DNA of 64,000 nucleotides from Sphingomicrobium astaxanthinifaciens (lineage in GTDB: Bacteria > Pseudomonadota > Alphaproteobacteria > Sphingomonadales > Sphingomonadaceae): assembly GCF_022865105.1 (NCBI RefSeq), contig NZ_JAKNYM010000002.1, positions 1,149,501-1,213,500 on the forward strand, written 5' to 3'. Of the stretch, positions 11,049 through 19,654 are shown one piece after another. The position numbers and the translations under genes are program-made. The notes under the pieces were generated by a model. It was not told the DNA's origin and ran no database searches. It saw only the letters and a program-made list of their open reading frames with translations. The stretch's first letter is position 1; each line of letters begins with the position of its first letter.

Positions 11049-11801
11049 TCAGGGCGCGCAGGCGCGGCACCCCGGGTCGGCGGGGATCGCGATCCTGCGC
11101 CAGCCGTTGGCGCGCCCGTCGTAGAGATGGAGCGTGCCCGCCTCCGCCTCCGTATCGCCGCCGATGCCGCACACGAGGCGGATGGCCATCATCGCCGCCA
11201 TGTTGCCGACCAGCCCCGTGAGCGCGCCGAGGACCCCGGTCTCGGCGCAGGTGTCGCAGTCGTCGCTATCGAAGGCGTCGCCCACGAAGCAGCGATAGCA
11301 GGGGCGCCCGCGCCACAGCCCGAGCTGCCCCTGGAGCTGCTGCGCGGCGGCGCTGATGAGCGGGATGCCGAGGCGGACCGCGCTGTCGTTGACCGCGAGG
11401 CGCGTGGCGAAATTGTCGGTACCGTCGATGACCAGTTCGTGCCCCGCGAGCATGTTGTCCGCATTGCCCGCATCGAGCCGCGAGCCGTGCGCGTCGAGCT
11501 GGACATTGGGATCGCGCGCCTCGGCGAAGCGGCGCACCAGCGGCGCCTTGAGCGCGCCGATGTCTTCTTCGGTGAAGAGCCACTGGCGCTGGAGGTTGGA
11601 CAATTCGACCGCATCGTCGTCGAACAGCGTGATGCGGCCCACGCCCGCCCCGACCAGCGCCGGCAGGACGCCCGCGCCGATGCCGCCCGCGCCGACCACC
11701 GCGATGCGCGCCGCCTTGAGGCGGCGCTGCCCCACCCCGCCGACATCGGGCAGGACGATGTGCCGGGCATAGCGGTCGAGGTCGCTGTCGGAGAAATTCA
11801 C
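11049..11801 (-). CDS. moeB: ThiF/MoeB-family adenylyltransferase
   Basis: A 250-residue E1-like enzyme that adenylates the C-terminal glycine of a small sulfur carrier (MoaD or ThiS). It shows the ATP-binding [33 protein letters not shown], and the zinc cysteines CYRC and, at the very C terminus, CRAC. There is no rhodanese domain. Whether it serves molybdopterin or thiamine cannot be settled; a thiE-like gene occurs elsewhere in the window but neither thiS nor moaD does. It is the last gene of ubiE-ubiB-coaBC-dut-moeB, starting by ATGA overlap with dut, and is convergent with topA (4 bp between stops). Confidence 0.85.
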   Translation of the reverse strand: MNFSDSDLDRYARHIVLPDVGGVGQRRLKAARIAVVGAGGIGAGVLPALVGAGVGRITLFDDDAVELSNLQRQWLFTEEDIGALKAPLVRRFAEARDPNVQLDAHGSRLDAGNADNMLAGHELVIDGTDNFATRLAVNDSAVRLGIPLISAAAQQLQGQLGLWRGRPCYRCFVGDAFDSDDCDTCAETGVLGALTGLVGNMAAMMAIRLVCGIGGDTEAEAGTLHLYDGRANGWRRIAIPADPGCRACAP

Positions 11802-12241
11802 TTGGTGCCGGTCGACCCGAAGCCGCCCTGTCCGCGCGTCGTCTCGTCGAGGTCGGCGACCTCGAGGAAGGCGGCACGGGTGACCGCGGCCGGGACGATC
11901 TGCGCGATCCGCATTCCGCGCTCGATGACGAAGGGGTCGGGGCCGTGGTTGATCAGCAGCACCTTGAGCTCGCCGCGATAGTCGCTGTCGATGGTGCCCG
12001 GGGTATTGGGGACGGTCACCCCATGCTTGAAGGCGAGCCCCGAACGCGGGCGGACCTGGATCTCGTAGCCTTCGGGAATGGCGACGCGAAAGCCGGTGGC
12101 GACCGCGTGCCGCCCGCCCGGCGGGATGATCACGTCCTCCGCGCTCTGCACGTCCATGCCGGCGGCGCCGGGGGTGGCGTAGGCGGGAAGCGGCAGGTCC
12201 TCGCCATGCGGCAGGCGGGCGAGCTGGATCGAGATGGTCAT
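11798..12241 (-). CDS. dut: dUTP diphosphatase (dUTPase)
   Basis: A 147-residue trimeric dUTPase that hydrolyses dUTP to dUMP and pyrophosphate. The five motifs are visible in order: [32 protein letters not shown] (with the catalytic Asp), [10 protein letters not shown] and the C-terminal arm [10 protein letters not shown]. The ATG at 12241 overlaps the coaBC stop (ATGA); a longer in-frame reading upstream lies in coaBC and is rejected. Confidence 0.96.
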   Translation of the reverse strand: MTISIQLARLPHGEDLPLPAYATPGAAGMDVQSAEDVIIPPGGRHAVATGFRVAIPEGYEIQVRPRSGLAFKHGVTVPNTPGTIDSDYRGELKVLLINHGPDPFVIERGMRIAQIVPAAVTRAAFLEVADLDETTRGQGGFGSTGTK

Positions 12242-13431
12242 GTCAGTTCCTGTGCGATGCGGTTGACAAGGGTCCGGGCAGCGGCGTCCTTCGACCCCTG
12301 CTCCCAATCCTCGACCCCGTCGGCGGTGACGAGGTGGATGCGGTTGTTGTCGCCGCCCATGACGTCGCCCGAGACGTCGTTGGCGAGGATCCAGTCGGCC
12401 TGCTTGCGCTCGCGCTTGGCGGTGGCGTTGGCGATCACGTCATCGGTCTCGGCGGCGAAACCGACGAGGAGGCGGGGGCGGTCGGGATGCGCGCCGAGCT
12501 CGGCGAGGATGTCGGGGTTGGGGGCGAAGTGGAGCTGGGGCGGCCCCTTGCCCTTCTTGAGCTTGTGCGTGGCCGCGCCCTCGACGCGCCAGTCGGCGAC
12601 TGCGGCGACCAGCACCGCGGCATCGGCGGGCAGCGCGCTCATCACCGCATCGCGCATCTGGACGGCGGTCTCGACGTCGATGCGCGCGACGCCGGGAGGC
12701 GTGGGCAGGCAGCCGGGGCCGGCGACGAGCGTGACGCGCGCGCCGGCGGCGGCGGCGGCGCGCGCGATGGCGAAGCCCTGCTTGCCCGACGAGCGGTTGG
12801 CGATGACGCGCACCGGGTCGATCGGCTCGTGCGTCGGGCCGGCGGTAACGAGGACGTGCCTGCCCGACAGCGGGCCTTCAGTCCGGAAGGGCGAGGCGCT
12901 TGGCGCGCCGAGCGGGAGCGCGGCGAGGATGGCTTCGGGGTCGGGGAGGCGGCCGGGGCCGAACTCGCCGCAGGCCATCGCGCCTTCGTCGGGATCGAGC
13001 ACGGTGATGCCGTCGGCGCGCAGCTGGGCGACGTTGCGCTGGGTGGCGGGATGCTCCCACATCCTGACGTTCATCGCGGGCGCGATGGTGACGGGCTTGT
13101 CGGTGGCGAGCAGCAGCGTGGTCGCGAGATTGTCGGCGATGCCGGCGGCCATCTTGGCGATCATGTCGGCGGTGGCGGGGCAGACGAGGACATGGTCGGC
13201 GGCGCGGGAGAGCTGGATATGGCCCATCTCGGCCTCGTCCTTCAGGTCCCACAGGCTGGTGTAAACCGGGCTTTCGGCAAGCGCGGCGAGGCTCATGGGG
13301 GTGACGAAATGCGCGCCGCCCTCGGTCAGGACGGGGGTGACCTCATGCCCCGCCTTGCGGGCGTGGCGGATGAGCTCGGCGGCCTTGTAGGCGGCGATGC
13401 CGCCGCCGATGATGAGGAGGAGGCGCGCCAT
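12238..13431 (-). CDS. coaBC: Bifunctional phosphopantothenoylcysteine decarboxylase/synthase
   Basis: A 397-residue fusion for two steps of coenzyme A synthesis. The N-terminal flavoprotein CoaC half has [14 protein letters not shown], the catalytic His in [10 protein letters not shown], the PAMNVRMW motif and the CGEFGPGRL cysteine loop. The C-terminal CoaB half (from about residue 190) has [20 protein letters not shown] and late LVGFAAET and [10 protein letters not shown] motifs. Gene order ubiB-coaBC-dut is typical of sphingomonads. Confidence 0.95.
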   Translation of the reverse strand: MARLLLIIGGGIAAYKAAELIRHARKAGHEVTPVLTEGGAHFVTPMSLAALAESPVYTSLWDLKDEAEMGHIQLSRAADHVLVCPATADMIAKMAAGIADNLATTLLLATDKPVTIAPAMNVRMWEHPATQRNVAQLRADGITVLDPDEGAMACGEFGPGRLPDPEAILAALPLGAPSASPFRTEGPLSGRHVLVTAGPTHEPIDPVRVIANRSSGKQGFAIARAAAAAGARVTLVAGPGCLPTPPGVARIDVETAVQMRDAVMSALPADAAVLVAAVADWRVEGAATHKLKKGKGPPQLHFAPNPDILAELGAHPDRPRLLVGFAAETDDVIANATAKRERKQADWILANDVSGDVMGGDNNRIHLVTADGVEDWEQGSKDAAARTLVNRIAQELT

Positions 13432-14976
13432 CTACAGCACCGCCACCAGCCCCGCACCCGCCGCGCCCGCGACGAGCGCGGTGAGGAGGTAGCCGCCCCA
13501 GCGGGGGCGTTCGATCAGGCGCACCTCGGGCAGGGGGGGCATGGGCGGGGCGCCGCCGGGTTCGGGATAGGTGGCGTCGATCTTGTCGATGAGGTGCGGG
13601 AGCTTCTGGAGCGCGCGGCGGACCGCGGTAAGGCGATCGGCGATGAGCGCCTCGGGGCCGAGTTCGCTGCGGATCCACTCGCGCAGGAAGGGCTCGGCGG
13701 CCTCCCACATATTGATGTCGGGATCGAGGCTGACGACCACGCCTTCCTCCATCACCATCGTCTTCTGGAGGAGGAGGAGGTGGGGCTGGGTCGCCATGTC
13801 GAAATCGCGGGTGATAGAGAACAGCCCCTCGAGCATGCGCCCGATACTGATGTCCTTTACCGGCAGCCCGCGGATGGGTTCGCCCACCGCGCGCAACGCG
13901 GTGGCGAATTCATCGACGCTGTGGTGGGCAGGGACATATTGCGCCTCGAAATGGATTTCGGCGACGCGTTTGTAATTGCCGGTGATGAGGCCGTAGAGGA
14001 TCTCGGCGAGCCACAGCCGCGCCTTGCGGTCGATCCGCCCCATGATGCCGAAATCGACCGCGGCGAGCTGGCCGTTGGGAAGCGCGATCAGGTTGCCCTG
14101 GTGGAGGTCGGCGTGGAAGAAGCCGTCGACCACCGCCTGGCGCAGGAAGGCGCGAACGAGGATCTGGCTCAAGGCGTGGAGGTCGTGGCCCTTGGCGACC
14201 AGCTCGGCCTTCTTGGTGAGCTTGGTGCCCTCGAGCCATTCCATCGTGAGGACGCGGCGCGCGGTGCGGCGCCAGTCGATCTCGGGGACGTAGAAGCCGG
14301 GCTCGGCGACCATGTTCTCCCTGAGTTCGGACGCCGAGGCGGCTTCGCGCTGGAGGTCGAGTTCGCGGTTGGTCCACTGCCTAAAATGGGCGATGACCTG
14401 GCGCGGCCTGAGGCGCTCGGCCTCGTCGCCGCCATAGCCCTCGAGCTGGGCGGCGGCCCATTCATAGGTCTCGAGCGCCTCGGCGAACTGCTCCTCGATG
14501 CCCGGGCGCAGCACCTTGACCGCGACGGTCTTGCCGTCGGTGGTGACCGCCTTGTGGACCTGCGCGATCGAGGCGGCGCCGACGGGATGCTCGGCAAAGT
14601 CGCTGAAGAGGCGGTCGATGGGGGCGCCCAAGGCCTTTTCGACCGCGGGGACGATGACGCTGATCGGGGCGGGCGGGAGATCGTCCTGGAGGGTCAGGAG
14701 GTTCTCGGCCGCTTCCTCGCCGACGAGGTCGGGGCGGGTGGCGAGCGCCTGCCCCAGCTTGATCGCGGCGGGGCCGATCTCCTGCAGCGCGGCGGCATAG
14801 TCGGGCTGCTCGGGCTGCCGGAGCCCGAAGCGCGCGAGCCGCAGCAGCCGCTTCATGTTGGGCGGCGTCAGCGGGTCGTTCTCGATCCCGCGCAGGGCGC
14901 CGTGACGCGCCAGCGTGCGCCCCCAGCGCAGCAGCCGCGCGACATGGGTCAGCGAGGCGGCCACTAGAGTTTCCAC
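13432..14976 (-). CDS. ubiB: UbiB-family atypical kinase for ubiquinone biosynthesis
   Basis: A 514-residue ABC1/ADCK-type protein needed for ubiquinone synthesis, with ATPase rather than classical kinase activity. The family signature KxGQ occurs in AIKLGQALATRPD, the alanine-rich nucleotide loop in GAASIAQVHKA, the catalytic HADLHQGNL and the metal-binding AVDFGIMGR. Two membrane segments sit at the extreme C terminus. Start choice: GTG at 14976 overlaps ubiE by 13 bp; a second GTG at 14964, sharing a base with the ubiE stop, is an equally good alternative. It follows ubiE, its pathway partner. Confidence 0.93.
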   Translation of the reverse strand: METLVAASLTHVARLLRWGRTLARHGALRGIENDPLTPPNMKRLLRLARFGLRQPEQPDYAAALQEIGPAAIKLGQALATRPDLVGEEAAENLLTLQDDLPPAPISVIVPAVEKALGAPIDRLFSDFAEHPVGAASIAQVHKAVTTDGKTVAVKVLRPGIEEQFAEALETYEWAAAQLEGYGGDEAERLRPRQVIAHFRQWTNRELDLQREAASASELRENMVAEPGFYVPEIDWRRTARRVLTMEWLEGTKLTKKAELVAKGHDLHALSQILVRAFLRQAVVDGFFHADLHQGNLIALPNGQLAAVDFGIMGRIDRKARLWLAEILYGLITGNYKRVAEIHFEAQYVPAHHSVDEFATALRAVGEPIRGLPVKDISIGRMLEGLFSITRDFDMATQPHLLLLQKTMVMEEGVVVSLDPDINMWEAAEPFLREWIRSELGPEALIADRLTAVRRALQKLPHLIDKIDATYPEPGGAPPMPPLPEVRLIERPRWGGYLLTALVAGAAGAGLVAVL

Positions 14977-15695
14977 CCCCAGTGGATGGCGACGAGCCCG
15001 CCGAGGATGGGCCGGTAGCCCGTGCGCTCGAACCCGGCCTCGCCGATCATGGTCTCGAAGGCGGGCATGCGCGGGAAACGGCGGATCGATTCGACCAGAT
15101 ACTGGTAGCTGTCGCGGTCCTGCGCGACGACTTCGCCGATGCGCGGGATGAGATGCTCGGCGTAGGTTTCATAGAGGTTGCCGAAACCGGGCCATTCGCT
15201 GGTCGAGAATTCGAGGCAGTAGAAGCGCCCGCCGCGCTTGAGGACGCGGTGCGCCTCGGCGAGGGCGGCGGGGATGTCGGTCACGTTGCGAATGCCGAAG
15301 GCGATCGTATAGGCATCGAAGCGGTCGCTCTCGAGGGTCAGCGCCTCGGCATTCTCGACCCGCCACGAGAGCCCCTCGAGCCCGCGCTTCCTGGCCCGCT
15401 CGCGCCCGACGTCGAGCATATGCTCGTTGATGTCGGCCACGGTGACGTCGGCGCCGCGGCGCGCCATGCGGAAGGCGATGTCGCCGGTGCCGCCCGCCAT
15501 GTCGAGCACCTGCTCGCCGCGCCGCGGCGCGACGCGCGCGACGAAACGGTCCTTCCACAGGCGGTGGAGCCCGCCGCTCATGAGGTCGTTCATGAGGTCG
15601 TAGCGCGCCGCGACCGAGGCGAAGACGCCGTGGACACGCTGGGTTTTCTCCGCGGGCGCGACCTGCTCGTCGCCGAAATAGACTGGATCCTGCAT
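14964..15695 (-). CDS. ubiE: Demethylmenaquinone/ubiquinone C-methyltransferase UbiE
   Basis: A 243-residue SAM-dependent methyltransferase. Motif I is LDMAGGTGDIAFR, and the UbiE signatures appear as YDLMNDLMSGGLHRLWK and, later, RNVTDIPAALAEAHRVLKRGG and LEFSTSEWPG. It methylates the quinone ring carbon. The ATG at 15695 (MQDPVYFGDEQV) gives the standard N terminus; the frame continues upstream only as antisense to mutM. It is the first gene of the ubiE-ubiB-coaBC-dut-moeB operon and is divergent from mutM with 60 bp between starts. Confidence 0.96.
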   Translation of the reverse strand: MQDPVYFGDEQVAPAEKTQRVHGVFASVAARYDLMNDLMSGGLHRLWKDRFVARVAPRRGEQVLDMAGGTGDIAFRMARRGADVTVADINEHMLDVGRERARKRGLEGLSWRVENAEALTLESDRFDAYTIAFGIRNVTDIPAALAEAHRVLKRGGRFYCLEFSTSEWPGFGNLYETYAEHLIPRIGEVVAQDRDSYQYLVESIRRFPRMPAFETMIGEAGFERTGYRPILGGLVAIHWGWKL

Positions 15696-15755
15696 GGGAA
15701 GAGGCCCTAGCAGGGGTTGAGGGCAGGGGAAACGGGTCTTAAGCGCAGGGCTGCC

Positions 15756-16568
15756 ATGCCCGAACTTCCCGAAGTCGAAACCACCGTGCGCGGGCTCGCG
15801 CCCGTCCTGCAAGGGGCGCGGATCGCGCGGGTCGAGCTGCGCCGCCCGGACCTGCGCAAGCCCTTTCCCGAAGGGCTCGGGCAGCGATTGACGGGGGCGG
15901 TGGTGACGCGCTTGTGGCGGCGCGCCAAATACGGGCTGATCGACACCGATCGCGACGACACGCTGATCTTCCACCTCGGAATGTCGGGGCGCTGGCGGAT
16001 CGACCCCGACCGGCTCGACCGCCACGACCACCTGCTGATCGAGACCGCGGCGGGGCGGCGGCTCGCGCTCAACGACGCGCGGCGCTTCGGCTTCGTCGAC
16101 CTCGTGCCGAGCGCCGCGCTGGACGATTATCCCGGGTTCGTCGGCATGGGGCCCGAACCGCTGCCGGCGATCGACCCGGCGGTGCTGCGCGCCCGGCTCG
16201 CGGGCAAGGCGAGCGCGATCAAGCTGGCGCTGCTCGACCAGCGGGTGATCGCGGGGCTCGGCAACATCTATGTCTGCGAGGCCCTGTGGCGGGCGCGGAT
16301 CGCGCCCGGGCGCAAGGCGGGGAGCATCGGCCGCGCGCGGGTCGCCGCGCTCGCCGCCGCCATTCCCGGGGTGCTCGCCGAGGCCGTCGCGGCGGGGGGC
16401 TCGAGCCTGCGCGACTATGCCCAGCCCGACGGGCAGCTCGGCTATTTCTCGACGCGCTTCGATGTCTACGGGCGCGAGGGGGCGCCATGCCGTCGCGGCT
16501 GCGGGACGATCCGGCGGCGCGTCCAGGGCGGGCGGTCGACCTTCTATTGCCCGACCTGCCAGCGCTGA
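15756..16568 (+). CDS. mutM: Formamidopyrimidine-DNA glycosylase (Fpg)
   Basis: A 270-residue bifunctional DNA glycosylase/AP lyase that removes 8-oxoguanine and FaPy lesions. After the initiator Met the sequence begins PELPEVETTVRG, with catalytic Pro1 and Glu2; the conserved lysine is in RRAKYGLI, the helix-two-turn-helix in KLALLDQRVIAGLGNIY, and a C-terminal zinc finger uses cysteines in CRRGC and CPTC. An upstream in-frame ATG at 15717 would block the N-terminal proline catalysis, so 15756 is the start. Confidence 0.97.
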   Translation: MPELPEVETTVRGLAPVLQGARIARVELRRPDLRKPFPEGLGQRLTGAVVTRLWRRAKYGLIDTDRDDTLIFHLGMSGRWRIDPDRLDRHDHLLIETAAGRRLALNDARRFGFVDLVPSAALDDYPGFVGMGPEPLPAIDPAVLRARLAGKASAIKLALLDQRVIAGLGNIYVCEALWRARIAPGRKAGSIGRARVAALAAAIPGVLAEAVAAGGSSLRDYAQPDGQLGYFSTRFDVYGREGAPCRRGCGTIRRRVQGGRSTFYCPTCQR

Positions 16569-16571
16569 TGC

Positions 16572-16600
16572 TTGACGACCGCCGGTGCTTTGGGTAAGGG
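16572..16600 (+). promoter_or_regulatory. Likely rpsT promoter
   Basis: TTGACG (16572-16577), a 17-bp spacer and TAAGGG (16595-16600) lie four bases after the mutM stop and 75-103 bp before rpsT. The -35 is near consensus, the -10 weak, as is common in GC-rich alphaproteobacteria. The start site is inferred only. Confidence 0.4.
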
Positions 16601-16674
16601 AGCGCCCATGCCGGTGCAGGCCGTTCGCGGTTCGCGCCGATTTTTCTTTTAATCGAACGAGTTGAGGTCCATCC

Positions 16675-16938
16675 ATGGCGAATTCGCCGCAGGCACGTAA
16701 GCGTATCCGTCGCAACGACCGTCGCGCCGAGATCAACGGGGCGCGCGTCAGCCGCATCCGCACCTTCATCAAGGCCGTCGAAGCGGCGCTCGAGAACGGC
16801 AAGCAGGGCGAGGCGCAGCAGGCGCTTCGCGCCGCGCAGCCCGAAATCGCGCGTGGCGTCGCCAAGGGCGTGATGCACAAGAACACCGCGGCGCGGAAGC
16901 TGAGCCGCCTGTCGAAGCGCGTCGCCGCGCTCGGTTGA
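16675..16938 (+). CDS. rpsT: 30S ribosomal protein S20
   Basis: An 87-residue basic, helical protein beginning [17 protein letters not shown] and ending [12 protein letters not shown], the S20 pattern. It binds 16S rRNA early in small-subunit assembly. It lies between mutM and dnaA, a conserved alphaproteobacterial arrangement, and is followed by a strong intrinsic terminator. Confidence 0.97.
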   Translation: MANSPQARKRIRRNDRRAEINGARVSRIRTFIKAVEAALENGKQGEAQQALRAAQPEIARGVAKGVMHKNTAARKLSRLSKRVAALG

Positions 16939-16989
16939 TCCGTTCCGGGACAAGCAGGTCCCGGTTTACTACGGATTTACCATCGGATC

Positions 16990-17030
16990 GAAACGGACCG
17001 TCGGGGTAGCCCGGCGGTCCGTTTCATTTT
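16990..17030 (+). terminator. Intrinsic terminator after rpsT
   Basis: A perfect 11-bp inverted repeat, GAAACGGACCG (16990-17000) and CGGTCCGTTTC (17015-17025), with a GC-rich 14-nt loop, followed by ATTTT. It separates rpsT from the dnaA leader. Confidence 0.8.
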
Positions 17031-17360
17031 GGCGCCGGAAAAAGTCCAGTCATTCCAACGATTCGTCGCGGCCGCCCACCGCTATGGGTTAGAAAAGCGC
17101 AGGAATCCGCGAGATTTTCGATTTTTCGCGGCTTTGCGCTGTCAATAGCTTTTATTTCAGCAAAATGAAAAAACGGGTCTTGAACGAAGCCCGAAGCGCG
17201 CCTTACAACGTCGTCTCCGGGAGCGATTCCGCCCCGGGGGGCAAGGTAGAGCCGGCAGCCACGGGCACGGATCGTTAACCGCGATTCCGGGCAACAGAGC
17301 CGCTTTGCCAAATGCATGTCGATCGGGAGGCGCAGGCTAGTGCAAGGCAACGGGGAAGCT
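17031..17360 (+). promoter_or_regulatory. dnaA leader/promoter region
   Basis: The gap between rpsT and dnaA (16939-17360, 422 bp) is the only stretch over 300 bp without a gene. After the rpsT terminator it holds an AT-rich patch (about 17118-17175), unusual in this GC-rich window, and four GANTC sites at 17060, 17103, 17225 and 17283. In Caulobacter, CcrM methylation of GANTC affects dnaA transcription; the same role here is inference. I see no TTATCCACA-type DnaA box cluster, so I do not call an origin. Confidence 0.5.
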
Positions 17361-18761
17361 ATGCGTCCGCAAGATGTCGATGCCGGGCAGGATGCCCCGC
17401 TCGCGGCCGCGTGGAAGAGCATCCGGGCCGGCCTGCGCAACGACCTCGGCGCGCGCACCTTCGACGGCTGGATCAAGCCTGCCGCGCTGGGGCGCTTCGA
17501 GCCCGAATCCGGCGCGCTCGACATCCTCATGCCTTCGCAATTCATGGCCGACTGGGTGAAGTCGAACTTCGGCGACCGGCTCGCGCTCGCGTGGCGCCAC
17601 ACGCTGCCGATCGTGCGCGAGGTCAACCTCATCCCGGTCGAAGGCGCGCCGCGCCCGAGCCCGATGCTGATCCTCGAGGAGGCGCCCGAAGCGCCCGCAC
17701 CGCGTGCCGCCAGCGCGCCGAGCGCGCCCGCGCACCCGCGCCCCAATTTCGATGAACGCTACGACTTCGACCATTTCGTCGTCGGCAAGGCCAATGAGGT
17801 CGCCGCGACCGCCGCGCGCACGCTGGCCAATAGCGAGACCGTCGCCTTCAACCCGCTGTTCATCCATGGCGGCACCGGGCGCGGCAAGACGCACCTCCTG
17901 CACGCCATCGGGCAGGCGTTCCTCGCCAAGCACCCCGACGCGCTCGTGGTCAGCATGTCGGCGGAAAAGTTCATGGTCGAGTTCGTCCGCGCGCTGCGCG
18001 AGAACGACACCATCGCCTTCAAGCAGAAGCTGCGCTCGGCCGACCTCTTGCTGGTCGACGACGTCCAGTTCATCGCCGGCAAGGAATCGACGCAGGAAGA
18101 ATTCTTCCACACGATGAACGAGATCATCACCGCGGGCCGCCGGCTGGTGATCACCTCGGACCGCGCGCCGCAGGACCTCGACGGCATCGAGCCGCGCATC
18201 CTGTCGCGGCTGTCGTGGGGCCTCGTCGCCGACATCAACGCCGCCGACTACGAGCTGCGCTACAACATCCTGCGCGCCAAGCTCGACGGGCTGGCCGGGG
18301 TCGAGATGCCCGAGGCGGTGGTCGCGTTCCTCGCCCGCCGGATCACCAACTCGATCCGCGAACTCGAAGGCGCGCTCAACCGCATCGCCGCTTATGCGAT
18401 GATGACCGGGCGGGTGATCGACGTGCCCTTCGTGGAAGAAGTGCTCGCCAACGTGCTGCGCGCCAACCAGCGCCGCATCTCGATCGACGAGATCCAGACC
18501 AAGGTCGCCGCGCATTTCTCGATCCGCAAAGCCGAGATGACCTCCGCGCGACGCGCCCGCGAAGTGGCGCGCCCGCGGCAGGTCGCGATGTACCTGTCCA
18601 AGCAGCTGACCCCCAAGTCGCTGCCCGATATCGGGCGGCGTTTCGGCGGGCGCGATCACACCACCGTGATCCACGCGGTCAAGCGCATCGAGAGCCTGCG
18701 CGCCGCCGATGCCGAACTCGACGCCGACATCCGGCTGCTGCAGCGCCAGCTCGAGAACTAG
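17361..18761 (+). CDS. dnaA: Chromosomal replication initiator protein DnaA
   Basis: A 466-residue AAA+ protein that opens the replication origin. Domain I is at the N terminus (about residues 10-85), a proline/alanine-rich linker follows (about 95-130), then the AAA+ domain with Walker A GGTGRGKT (170-177) and Walker B LLLVDDVQF. The C-terminal DNA-binding domain carries the signature DIGRRFGGRDHTTV. The ATG at 17361 is preceded by GGGGAA; an earlier in-frame ATG at 17316 is possible but adds an unlikely tail. The arginine in the Walker A loop is unusual to my memory, where leucine or glutamine is common. Confidence 0.97.
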   Translation: MRPQDVDAGQDAPLAAAWKSIRAGLRNDLGARTFDGWIKPAALGRFEPESGALDILMPSQFMADWVKSNFGDRLALAWRHTLPIVREVNLIPVEGAPRPSPMLILEEAPEAPAPRAASAPSAPAHPRPNFDERYDFDHFVVGKANEVAATAARTLANSETVAFNPLFIHGGTGRGKTHLLHAIGQAFLAKHPDALVVSMSAEKFMVEFVRALRENDTIAFKQKLRSADLLLVDDVQFIAGKESTQEEFFHTMNEIITAGRRLVITSDRAPQDLDGIEPRILSRLSWGLVADINAADYELRYNILRAKLDGLAGVEMPEAVVAFLARRITNSIRELEGALNRIAAYAMMTGRVIDVPFVEEVLANVLRANQRRISIDEIQTKVAAHFSIRKAEMTSARRAREVARPRQVAMYLSKQLTPKSLPDIGRRFGGRDHTTVIHAVKRIESLRAADAELDADIRLLQRQLEN

Positions 18762-18785
18762 TCCCCTCGTCGCGTCACGAGAAAG

Positions 18786-18820
18786 AACGCCCGCCCGGTT
18801 TGGTCACCGGGCGGGCGTTT
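18786..18820 (+). terminator. Intrinsic terminator after dnaA
   Basis: A 14-bp stem AACGCCCGCCCGGT (18786-18799) with ACCGGGCGGGCGTT (18806-18819) around a 6-nt loop, ending in a short T run. It lies 25 bp after the dnaA stop and 38 bp before the convergent lipoprotein stop, and may work in both directions. Confidence 0.75.
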
Positions 18821-18857
18821 GCGTTGGGGTTGCTGCGGGGTCGCTTGCGGCGGCGGC

Positions 18858-19541
18858 CTAGCGGCGCGCGTCCTCGTCGCCGCGCACGGTGATCTTCACG
18901 GTCTCGCCGTTGCGGCCCGGGAAGTCGGTGAACATCGCCTCGATGAGGTTGGGCACGAGGGTGCCGAGCTCGTCGGTGCGGCTGCGCGCCTTGGCGGTGC
19001 CTTCGAACACCGCCTGGTTGTCCTCGGCGCGGCGAATGTCGAGCTCGAGCACCGAGCGATATTCGGTGTAGCTGCGAATCCCGCGACCGTACCAGAAGGG
19101 ATCGTCCCAGCCCCAGGCGAAGCCGAGCCGCGGCCCGTAATAGCGATGCCGCGCGTAGCGGTAGGGGTAGAAGGGGTGATAGGCGCGCCCGAAGGCGACA
19201 CCGAAGCGGAAGCGCGGGTCGTAGAGCCCGGGATAGGGGTCGACGATGCGCTCGCGCCCGTCATCGACACGGTAGCCGAGCGAGACGATCATGCTCGCGG
19301 CGGCGGGGTCGGCGGCCTGCGTATAGCCCTCCTCGCGCAGCTCGGCGGCGACCATCTCGGCATAGCGCGAGAATTCGAGGCCGCCGGCATCGGCTTCGTT
19401 CATCGGCACGACGGCGAAGGTCTCGCCGTTGGGGGCGGGCATGGCCTGGTAGCGGCTGACCTGCGCCGGAAACCCGGTCGCGCAGCCCGCGAGGCCAAGG
19501 AGTGCGACGCTCGCGGCGGTCGCCTTCAGAAACTTACGCAT
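18858..19541 (-). CDS. DUF4136-like outer-envelope lipoprotein
   Basis: A 227-residue protein with a lipoprotein signal (LLGLAGCATG, lipidated Cys at residue 20). The mature part resembles DUF4136: an N-terminal FAVVPMNEADAGGLEFSRYAEMVAAEL segment followed by a Tyr/Arg/Pro-rich middle (about residues 115-155) and a C-terminal LELDIRRA ... VFEGTAKARS beta region. Function unknown. It stands alone, convergent with dnaA. Its leader contains two small inverted repeats (19577-19607). Confidence 0.6.
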   Translation of the reverse strand: MRKFLKATAASVALLGLAGCATGFPAQVSRYQAMPAPNGETFAVVPMNEADAGGLEFSRYAEMVAAELREEGYTQAADPAAASMIVSLGYRVDDGRERIVDPYPGLYDPRFRFGVAFGRAYHPFYPYRYARHRYYGPRLGFAWGWDDPFWYGRGIRSYTEYRSVLELDIRRAEDNQAVFEGTAKARSRTDELGTLVPNLIEAMFTDFPGRNGETVKITVRGDEDARR

Positions 19542-19576
19542 GACACATGCTTTCCTCGGATCTTGGAATAACCAGC

Positions 19577-19607
19577 ATGCTTATAGCATATCAGCCGGTG
19601 AACCGGC
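19577..19607 (-). repeat. Two small inverted repeats upstream of the DUF4136 lipoprotein
   Basis: ATGCT-TAT-AGCAT (19577-19589) and GCCGGT-GA-ACCGGC (19594-19607) lie side by side, 36-66 bp before the lipoprotein start and 48-78 bp after trpS on the same strand. The second can form a short hairpin without a T run; the first could be an operator. Role unknown. Confidence 0.35.
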
Positions 19608-19654
19608 GATGAAGCGTGAACGTCGGCTGTACGACCTCGATTAAGCCTTGCAGA

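Noticed and set aside
16939-17360. Replication origin upstream of dnaA
   Set aside because: I see no cluster of TTATCCACA-like DnaA boxes, and in alphaproteobacteria the origin is often not at dnaA. The AT-rich patch is better explained as promoter DNA.
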